Assembly (NCBI GenBank): GCA_036375895.1
Contig: DASVBJ010000139.1
Location: forward strand, 1 to 8,078
DNA from: DASVBJ01 sp036375895
GTDB lineage: Bacteria; Actinomycetota; Actinomycetes; JACCUZ01
DNA length: 8,078 nucleotides
Direction of reading: 5' to 3'
In this document: piece after piece, positions 1-5,361 of the stretch
How positions within the stretch are numbered: the first letter of the stretch is position 1
Layout: every line of letters starts with the position of its first letter
Made by a program: the position numbers and the translations under genes
The notes under the pieces: model-generated
What the model was told of the DNA's origin: nothing
The model's database searches: none
The model's input: only the letters and a program-made list of their open reading frames with translations

Positions 1-1001
1 CCGCGGTCGAGCAGCGCGAGCCCGATGCCGAGGCGCCGCGTCGGCGAGAACGTCCCGCTGGTGACCTCGCCGACGACGCCGGAGGCCGAGGACACCGTCA
101 TGTGCGGGCGCGGGATCCCGCGGTCGAGGGCCTCGAGACCCCACAGCAGCCTGCTGGCCCCGGCCTCCTTCTCGGCGAGCAGCACGTCCCGCCCCCAGAA
201 CGCCGGCTTGGACCAGCCGACCGCCCAGCCGCACCGCGCCTGCACCGGGGTGATGTCCAGCGAGAGGTCCTGGCCGTGCAGCGGGTAGCCCATCTCGGTG
301 CGCAGCGTGTCCCGGGCGCCCAGCCCGCACGGCCGGATGCCGTGCGGCTCGCCGGCGACCAGCACCGCGTCCCACAGCGCCGCCGCGTCCGACCAGCCCG
401 GCAGCAGCTCGTAGCCCCGCTCGCCGGTGTAGCCGGTCCGGCAGACGACGACCGGCCGGCCCTGCCACTCGGCGTCGACGAAGGACATGTAGTCGTGGCC
501 GGCCGGCAGCCCCAGCGCGTCCAGCACCGCGTCGCTGGACGGGCCCTGGACCGCCAGCACGCCGTACTCGCCGTGCAGGTCGCGCACGTCGACCCCCTCC
601 GGCGCGGCCGCCGCGAGCCGGCGCACCACCTCGGCCGTGTTCGCGGCGTTGGGGACGAGGAAGATCTCGTCGTCGCTGCGGTAGTAGGCGATCAGGTCGT
701 CGACGACGCCGCCGGTCGCCTCGTCGCAGCAGAGCGTGTACTGCGCCTGGCCGGGGGCGATCCGGCCGAGGTCGTTCGCCAGCGTGGCGTTGACGAACGC
801 GGCGGCCCCCGCCCCCCGGACCACCGCCTTGCCGAGATGGCTGACGTCGAAGAGGCCGACGCCCTCACGTACCGCGGTGTGCTCCTTGACGACGCCGCCA
901 CCGGGATACTCGATCGGCATCTCCCAGCCACCGAAGTCGGCCATCTTCGCGCCCAGCGCGACATGTCGGTCGTGAAGTGGCGATCGGCGCAGGTCGGTCA
1001 T
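1..1001 (-). CDS. gcvT: Aminomethyltransferase, glycine cleavage system T protein (C-terminus cut off by window edge)
   Basis: Catalyses the tetrahydrofolate-dependent step of glycine cleavage in the cytoplasm: it takes the aminomethyl group from the lipoyl arm of the H protein, releasing ammonia and forming 5,10-methylene-THF. I translated the minus strand from an ATG at 1001-999; 333 codons are visible. Family signatures in order are MADFGGWEMP (residues 20-29), FDVSHLGK (51-58), GGVVDDLI (97-104, whose first Asp is D101, matching the catalytic Asp101 of the E. coli enzyme), RTGYTGERGYE (188-198), RDTLRTEMGYPLHG (230-243) and GEVTSGTFSP (311-320). The family is usually about 365-375 residues, so roughly 35 C-terminal residues lie beyond position 1. 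The ATG has no Shine-Dalgarno sequence, and a TAGCGT -10-like hexamer ends 8 nt upstream, so the mRNA may be leaderless. It is divergent from pepA. Identity is secure; the exact start is probable. Confidence 0.95.
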   Translation of the reverse strand, partial: MTDLRRSPLHDRHVALGAKMADFGGWEMPIEYPGGGVVKEHTAVREGVGLFDVSHLGKAVVRGAGAAAFVNATLANDLGRIAPGQAQYTLCCDEATGGVVDDLIAYYRSDDEIFLVPNAANTAEVVRRLAAAAPEGVDVRDLHGEYGVLAVQGPSSDAVLDALGLPAGHDYMSFVDAEWQGRPVVVCRTGYTGERGYELLPGWSDAAALWDAVLVAGEPHGIRPCGLGARDTLRTEMGYPLHGQDLSLDITPVQARCGWAVGWSKPAFWGRDVLLAEKEAGASRLLWGLEALDRGIPRPHMTVSSASGVVGEVTSGTFSPTRRLGIGLALLDR

Positions 1002-1009
1002 GCGCCCGG

Positions 1010-1019
1010 ACGCTAGCAT
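1010..1019. promoter_or_regulatory. Possible bidirectional promoter core between gcvT and pepA
   Basis: The 58-bp gap between the divergent start codons holds the palindrome GCTAGC (1012-1017). Read on the plus strand it gives TAGCAT (1014-1019), and on the minus strand TAGCGT (1015-1010). Both fit the TANNNT pattern of housekeeping -10 elements. The minus-strand element is 8 nt from the gcvT ATG, the distance expected for a leaderless transcript; the plus-strand element would give pepA a leader of about 30-35 nt. I found no convincing -35 hexamer for either direction, so this is a suggestion only. Confidence 0.3.
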
Positions 1020-1059
1020 CGCCCGCGGACCGCAGCCCCTACAGGAGACAGGACCTTCG

Positions 1060-2580
1060 GTGACCACTCTGACCCTCAGCGCGAACAAGCCCGCCGACCT
1101 CAAGGTCGACGCCCTCGTCGTCGGGGTGGCGAAGGGGCCCAAGGGGGTCGTGCTCGCCCCCGGCGCGGAGGGCATCGACAAGGCGTTCAAGGGTCGGCTG
1201 GCCGCGACCGTCGAGGCGCTCGGCGGCAAGGGCGCGGCCGGCGAGGTCACCAAGGTGCCGTCCCTCGGTGCGACGAGCGCCGCGGTCGTGGTGGCGGTCG
1301 GGCTCGGCCCGGCGAAGGGCGGGCGCAAGCAGGACCCGGCGTACGACGCCGAGACCCTGCGCCGCGCCGCCGGGGCCGCCACCCGCAGCCTGGCCGGCAC
1401 CCGCCGGGTCGCTCTCGCCCTGCCGGCCGGTGACGCGGCGACCACCGCGGCGGTGGCCGAGGGAGCGCTGCTCGGCGCGTACGCCTACCACCAGTACCGC
1501 GTCGCCTCCCGGGCCGACCACCAGGACCCGGTCGAGGCGCTCACCGTGGTCACCGACGCCGCGAAGGACAAGGCCGTCAAGGCGGCCGTGGCCCGCACGC
1601 AGGCCGTGGTCACCGCGGTCCACCTGGCCCGCGACCTGGTCAACACGCCGCCCTCGGACCTGCCGCCCGCCGAGCTCGCCGCCGCCGCCGTGGCCGCGGC
1701 GAAGGACGCCGGGCTCAAGGTGGAGGTGCTCGACGAGAAGGCCCTGAAGAAGGGCGGGTACGGCGGGATCCTCGGCGTCGGCCAGGGCTCGTCCCGGCCG
1801 CCCCGGCTGGTCAGGCTGACCTACACCCACCCCAAGGCGACCCGCTCCCTCGCCCTGGTCGGCAAGGGCATCACCTTCGACTCCGGGGGCCTGTCCCTCA
1901 AGCCGGCCCAGTCGATGGAGTGGATGAAGTCCGACATGGGCGGCGCCGCCGCGGTGATCGCCGCGATGACCGCGATCGGTCGACTGAAGCCGCAGGTCAA
2001 CGTCACCGGCTGGGCGCCGCTGGCGGAGAACATGCCGTCGGGCACGGCCCAGCGACCCTCCGACGTGCTGCGCATCTACGGCGGCAAGACCGTCGAGGTC
2101 CTCAACACCGACGCGGAGGGCCGGCTGGTGCTGGCCGACGCCATCGTGCGGGCCAGCGAGGACAAGCCGGACCTGATCGTCGACATCGCCACGCTCACCG
2201 GCGCCCAGCTGGTGGCGCTCGGCAGCCGGACCGGCGCGATCATGGCCAACGAGGACGACGTCCGCGAGCGCGTCTTCGACGCCGCCGAGCGGTCCGGCGA
2301 GCAGATGTGGCCGATGCCCCTGCCGACCGAGCTGCGGGCGTCGATGGACTCCGAGGTCGCCGACATCGCCAACATGGGCGACCGCTACGGCGGCATGCTC
2401 GTGGCCGGGCTCTTCCTCAAGGAGTTCGTCGGCGAGGGGCTGCGCTGGGCGCACCTGGACGTCGCCGGGCCGGCGTTCAACGACGGGAAGCCGCACGGCT
2501 ACACGCCCAAGGGCGGCACCGGGGCCGGCGTGCGGCTGCTGGTCCAGCTCGCGGAGGACCTGGCCGCAGGTCCCGTCTGA
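1060..2580 (+). CDS. pepA: Leucyl aminopeptidase (M17 family, PepA type)
   Basis: A cytosolic two-metal exopeptidase that removes N-terminal residues, preferentially leucine, from peptides; family members are hexamers. I chose the GTG at 1060 because purine-rich AGGAGACAGGA lies at 1043-1053 just upstream. The in-frame ATG at 1000 would overlap the gcvT start and add 20 residues unlike the family. The product is 506 residues, a normal length. The N-terminal part (about 1-170) is the variable M17 N-domain; the rest is the catalytic domain. The metal and catalytic residues of E. coli PepA are all present, one position lower: K269 and D274 in VGKGITFDSGG, K281 in LSLKP, D292 in KSDM, and D351, E353 and R355 in the signature NTDAEGRLVL (349-358). 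Some M17 proteins also bind DNA as regulators (E. coli PepA/XerB); nothing here shows that role. It is probably transcribed alone or with the gene at 2673. Confidence 0.96.
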   Translation: MTTLTLSANKPADLKVDALVVGVAKGPKGVVLAPGAEGIDKAFKGRLAATVEALGGKGAAGEVTKVPSLGATSAAVVVAVGLGPAKGGRKQDPAYDAETLRRAAGAATRSLAGTRRVALALPAGDAATTAAVAEGALLGAYAYHQYRVASRADHQDPVEALTVVTDAAKDKAVKAAVARTQAVVTAVHLARDLVNTPPSDLPPAELAAAAVAAAKDAGLKVEVLDEKALKKGGYGGILGVGQGSSRPPRLVRLTYTHPKATRSLALVGKGITFDSGGLSLKPAQSMEWMKSDMGGAAAVIAAMTAIGRLKPQVNVTGWAPLAENMPSGTAQRPSDVLRIYGGKTVEVLNTDAEGRLVLADAIVRASEDKPDLIVDIATLTGAQLVALGSRTGAIMANEDDVRERVFDAAERSGEQMWPMPLPTELRASMDSEVADIANMGDRYGGMLVAGLFLKEFVGEGLRWAHLDVAGPAFNDGKPHGYTPKGGTGAGVRLLVQLAEDLAAGPV

Positions 2581-2585
2581 TGGGT

Positions 2586-2616
2586 GTTGACGGTTTCTTT
2601 ACCTACAGACCGTAAC
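2586..2616. promoter_or_regulatory. Inverted repeat in the pepA to 2673 gap (weak hairpin or operator)
   Basis: The arms are GTTGACGGT (2586-2594) and ACCGTAAC (2609-2616), complementary except for one bulged G, around a T-rich 14-nt centre that is AT-rich for this genome. It begins 6 nt after the pepA stop. It could be a weak pepA terminator or a protein-binding site for the next gene. A TTGACG at 2587-2592 resembles a -35 hexamer, but the nearest candidate -10s (TACAGA 2604, TAACGA 2613) are at unsuitable spacings of 11 and 20 nt. The function is undetermined. Confidence 0.35.
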
Positions 2617-2672
2617 GAGGCGCTGACGCTGAGCGATCATCGGGTGTCCATTCGTCTTCTTCGGAGGCCCTC

Positions 2673-3335
2673 GTGTCGCTCAAGCTCATCGAAACCGTGG
2701 TCCGGCGCGTGCGCGTCGCGTCGCTCGTCACCGCAGTCGCGGTCATCGGTGCGGGAGGTGCCGCCGCGGTCACGGTGACCAACGTCGCGGACATCGGCTC
2801 GGACACGACCGTGACCGACACCGCGGAGCCGGGTGCCACCGACACGGCGACCGAGACCTCGACCGAGACCTCGACGCCGACCGAGACGTCGACCGCGACC
2901 GAGACCGAGGGCACCGACGAGAGCGGCACGGAGGAGGTCCCCGTCCCGGAGCCGACTGACACCGCCGGCACCGAGACCACCGACCCGGCGTACGACCAGG
3001 AGGCCTGCGACGCCGCCGAGAACCACGGCGCCTACGTCTCGTGGATCGCGCACCTGACGAAGGGCATGCCCGACCACGGCGTGCTGGTCTCCGAGGCCGC
3101 CCACTCGACCTGCGGCAAGGAGGACGCGACCGAGTCGCCCGAGGCCACGGACACCGAGAGCCCCGAGGCCACCGAGACCGACGCGGTCGACCAGACCGAG
3201 GACGCCGACGAGGCCGACGAGTCCGACGACTCCGCCGAGGCCGAGGGGTCGGCGACCACCCACGGCAAGTCCGACTTCGGCAAGGGGCACAAGAAGCTCC
3301 GTGGGCACAAGGCCCACAAGCGGCACTCGCGCTGA
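2673..3335 (+). CDS. Probable secreted or membrane-anchored Thr/Glu-rich protein with HGxxVSxxAH repeat, function unknown
   Basis: The product is 220 residues from a GTG start, with GGAGG at 2663-2667 (5-nt spacing). Residues 1-14 carry Arg/Lys and residues 15-33 form a hydrophobic, Ala/Val-rich segment, so it is a Sec signal or single N-terminal anchor. Cleavage after the Ala run near residue 32 is possible, and there is no lipobox cysteine. Residues 43-106 are low complexity (Thr, Glu, Ser, Pro), typical of an extracellular linker. Residues 107-150 form the only compact part: two 11-residue units, NHGAYVSWIAH (117-127) and DHGVLVSEAAH (134-144), bracketed by the only two cysteines, C112 and C147. 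Residues 151-195 are strongly acidic and include a tandem TESPEATD/TESPEATE (153-168). The last 24 residues are basic and His-rich. No LPXTG sorting signal is present. I recall similar HG-VS-A motifs in actinobacterial hypothetical proteins but know no function. The gene ends just before a strong hairpin. Confidence 0.85.
   Translation: MSLKLIETVVRRVRVASLVTAVAVIGAGGAAAVTVTNVADIGSDTTVTDTAEPGATDTATETSTETSTPTETSTATETEGTDESGTEEVPVPEPTDTAGTETTDPAYDQEACDAAENHGAYVSWIAHLTKGMPDHGVLVSEAAHSTCGKEDATESPEATDTESPEATETDAVDQTEDADEADESDDSAEAEGSATTHGKSDFGKGHKKLRGHKAHKRHSR
2848..2910 (+). repeat. Low-complexity coding repeat (Thr-Glu-Thr-Ser units)
   Basis: Short degenerate repeats built on ACCGAGACCTCG encode TETSTETSTPTETSTATETE-like sequence within the linker of the secreted protein. 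Such tracts can change length by replication slippage. The units are in frame and coding, so this is not an independent element. Confidence 0.7.
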
Positions 3336-3348
3336 CGTCAGCTAGACC

Positions 3349-3386
3349 TGAAGGGGCGGCCGGTCCGATCACCGGCCGCCCCTTCA
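3349..3386. terminator. Bidirectional hairpin terminator between convergent genes
   Basis: A perfect 16-bp stem (3349-3364 pairing with 3371-3386) closes the 6-nt loop CCGATC. The stem is very GC-rich in the middle (GGGGCGGCCGG) with AT pairs at the base, so each strand ends in a short A/T flank. It lies 13 bp after the stop of the secreted-protein gene and 8 bp from the stop of the convergent minus-strand gene, so it can end transcription from both sides. There is no long U tract, as is common for actinobacterial terminators. Confidence 0.9.
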
Positions 3387-3394
3387 TGTCTGCG

Positions 3395-3730
3395 TCAGTC
3401 CTCGGGGTCCTCCGCCCGGCGTCGGCTCGCGGCCTGCCGGGCGTTCCAGTCCCGCATGCGCTGCGGGTAGCCCACGACGGCAGCGTCGTACGACGGGATC
3501 CCGAGGCGGTTCGCCAGCTCGTGCGCCGCCCGCGCGTCGCGCACCCGCCGCCGGGTCCACTCCCCCGTGTTCGCCACGAGGACGACCGTGGTGGTCGAGA
3601 CCGCCGTCGGCGGCTCCACGAACGCCTCGACGCCGGCGCGGGTGTGCGCGAACTGCTTCAGATGGGTGACGTCGGCCGAGTCGGCCTGACGGAGCTGGCC
3701 ATGGCGGGACCTGCGGCGGAACAGCGCCAC
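3395..3730 (-). CDS. Conserved-looking small basic protein of unknown function
   Basis: A 111-residue protein if translation starts at the GTG at 3730-3728. I prefer that start because GGGAGG lies 9 nt upstream of it; the in-frame ATG at 3739 abuts the same GGGAGG with no spacer, and a GTG at 3790 would add a non-family-like extension. Visible parts are a basic N-terminus (FRRRSRHG), a central segment RAGVEAFVEPPTAVSTTTVVLVA (residues 31-53) resembling a beta hairpin, EWTRRRV (57-63), a helix-like ARAAHELANRLGIP (66-79), YDAAVVGYPQRMRDWNAR (81-98), then an Arg/Glu-rich tail. It has no signal peptide, membrane segment or cysteine. I recall close matches in other actinobacteria, sometimes labelled 'oxidoreductase', but I see no cofactor-binding motif to support that name. 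It is transcribed divergently from lpd. Confidence 0.85.
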   Translation of the reverse strand: MALFRRRSRHGQLRQADSADVTHLKQFAHTRAGVEAFVEPPTAVSTTTVVLVANTGEWTRRRVRDARAAHELANRLGIPSYDAAVVGYPQRMRDWNARQAASRRRAEDPED

Positions 3731-3920
3731 TCCGATCATCCTCCCGGCTCGCGGTGCCCGGTCAGCGCCGGGCTGCACCGCCGGCGACACCGGTTTACCG
3801 GACCAACGCTAGGGGACCGTTCAGCGGTTCCGATCATCCGTCGCACCCGATTGCCCAGATCACCCCACACGGTGAAAGGATGAGGGGCCCCGGACCAACG
3901 AAGACCGCAAGGAGCGCACC
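3731..3920. promoter_or_regulatory. Divergent intergenic region upstream of lpd and the 111-residue gene, with collinear repeats
   Basis: This region must hold the start signals of both genes. On the minus strand, GGAAC (3831-3827) and GTT (3807-3805) are 19 nt apart, resembling an ECF sigma factor promoter for the small gene; this is weak evidence. On the plus strand, lpd has AAGGAG (3909-3914) 6 nt before its GTG; a TTGCCC at 3851 has no good -10 partner. Two 11-mers each occur twice in the same order: TCCGATCATCC at 3731 and 3829, and CCGGACCAACG at 3798 and 3890. A GGGGCCCC palindrome lies at 3884-3891. Confidence 0.4.
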
Positions 3921-5309
3921 GTGCCGGAAAGCGCCGACGCCGTGTTCGACGTCGTCATCCTCGGAGGAGGCAGCGGCGGCTACGCGTGTGCCCTGCGGGC
4001 CGCGCAGCTCGGCCTGAACGTCGCCCTCATCGAGAAGGGCAAGCTCGGCGGCACCTGCCTGCACCAGGGCTGCATCCCGACCAAGGCCCTCCTGCACGCC
4101 GCCGAGGTCGCCGACTCGTCCCGCGAGAGCGAGCAGTTCGGTGTCCGGTCGACCTTCGAGGGCATCGACATGCCGGCGGTCAACAAGTACAAGGACGGTG
4201 TCGTCGCCAAGCTCTACAAGGGCCTGCAGGGCCTCGTGAAGAGCCGCAAGATCACGTACGTCGAGGGCATGGGCCGGCTGGTGAGCCCGACCGCGGTCGA
4301 GGCCGACGGTCGGCGCTACGAGGGCCGCCACGTGGTGCTGGCGACCGGCTCGGTGCCGAAGAGCCTCCCCGGCCTCGACATCGACGGCGACCTCGTCATC
4401 AGCAGCGACCATGCCCTGCGGCTGCAGTCGGTGCCGTCCCGGGTCGTCGTGCTGGGCGGCGGGGTGATCGGCTGCGAGTTCGCGAGCGTGTGGCGCTCGT
4501 TCGGCGCCGAGGTCACCATCGTCGAGGCGCTCCCCCACCTGGTGCCGCTGGAGGACGAGCAGTCGTCGAAGGCGCTCGAGCGCGCCTTCCGCAAGCGCGG
4601 CATCGGCTTCGAGCTGGGTGCCCGCTTCTCCGGCGTGGAGCGGCTGGAGCAGGGCGTCCGCGTCTCGCTCGAGGGCGGCAAGCAGCTCGAGGCCGACCTG
4701 CTTCTCGTCGCCGTCGGCCGGGGCCCGGTCTCCCAGGAGCTCGGCTACGAGCAGGTCGGTGTCGAGATGGAACGCGGGTTCGTCAAGGTGGACGAGAGCT
4801 GCCGGACCAGCGTCGCCACGATCTCGGCCGTCGGGGACCTCATCCCGACCCTCCAGCTGGCCCATGTCGGCTTCGCCGAGGGCATCATGGTCGCCGAGCG
4901 CCTCGCCGGTCTCGACCCCGCCCCCATCGACTACGACGGCGTGCCCCGCGTCACCTACTCCGAGCCGGAGGTCGCCTCGGTCGGCATCACCGAGGCGAAG
5001 GCGCGGGAGAAGTACGGCAAGGACGGGGTGGAGACGGTCACCTACGACCTGGCCGGCAACGGCAAGAGCCAGATCCTGAAGACGGCCGGGTTCGTCAAGC
5101 TCGTCCGGGCCAAGGACGGCCCGGTCGTCGGCATTCACGTCGTCGGCAGCCGGGCCGGCGAGCTCATCGGCGAGGCCCAGCTGATCTACAACTGGGAGGC
5201 GTTCCCCGACGAGGTCGCCCAGCTCGTCCACGCACACCCCACCCAGACCGAAGCGGTCGGCGAGGCCCACCTCGCGCTGGCCGGCAAGCCCCTGCACGCT
5301 CACGGCTGA
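3921..5309 (+). CDS. lpdA: Dihydrolipoyl dehydrogenase (E3)
   Basis: A cytosolic FAD flavoprotein that reoxidises dihydrolipoyl groups with NAD+. It is the shared E3 of pyruvate and 2-oxoglutarate dehydrogenases and can act as L protein of glycine cleavage. It is 462 residues from GTG, with AAGGAG 6 nt upstream, the normal family length. Order of features: FAD-binding GGGSGG (15-20), redox-active disulfide in GGTCLHQGCIPTKALL (C46 and C51), ATGS (141-144), NAD-binding GGGVIG (179-184) with the acidic E202 at the end of the second strand (favouring NAD over NADP), second FAD contact AVGD (303-306), and C-terminal catalytic pair H439 and E444 in HAHPTQTE. All key residues are present, so this is a true E3 rather than a mercuric or mycothione reductase. 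It precedes the E2 gene by 52 bp with no visible terminator, indicating co-transcription. Confidence 0.96.
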   Translation: MPESADAVFDVVILGGGSGGYACALRAAQLGLNVALIEKGKLGGTCLHQGCIPTKALLHAAEVADSSRESEQFGVRSTFEGIDMPAVNKYKDGVVAKLYKGLQGLVKSRKITYVEGMGRLVSPTAVEADGRRYEGRHVVLATGSVPKSLPGLDIDGDLVISSDHALRLQSVPSRVVVLGGGVIGCEFASVWRSFGAEVTIVEALPHLVPLEDEQSSKALERAFRKRGIGFELGARFSGVERLEQGVRVSLEGGKQLEADLLLVAVGRGPVSQELGYEQVGVEMERGFVKVDESCRTSVATISAVGDLIPTLQLAHVGFAEGIMVAERLAGLDPAPIDYDGVPRVTYSEPEVASVGITEAKAREKYGKDGVETVTYDLAGNGKSQILKTAGFVKLVRAKDGPVVGIHVVGSRAGELIGEAQLIYNWEAFPDEVAQLVHAHPTQTEAVGEAHLALAGKPLHAHG

Positions 5310-5361
5310 GTCCGCTCCACCGCGACGCTGCCCCGCCTGACGAGAAGGAGATCGAGAGCCA

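Noticed and set aside
102..1016. A 304-residue open frame on the plus strand across gcvT
   Set aside because: The other strand encodes GcvT with ordered family motifs; this frame is Arg/Ala/Pro/Gly-rich without domains.
1000..1059. Upstream ATG at 1000 as the pepA start
   Set aside because: It overlaps the gcvT start codon on the other strand, has no ribosome binding site, and adds 20 residues unlike the M17 N-terminus. The GTG at 1060 has a purine-rich site upstream.
1039..2496. A 485-residue open frame on the minus strand opposite pepA
   Set aside because: Antisense to a complete pepA with all catalytic residues. The translation has no recognisable domain and is rich in Gly, Arg, Val and His, as expected of a shadow frame.
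2848..3176. Repeats in the secreted-protein gene as a possible CRISPR or non-coding repeat array
   Set aside because: The units are short, degenerate, in frame and encode Thr/Glu/Ser/Pro linker sequence; there are no uniform repeats and spacers.
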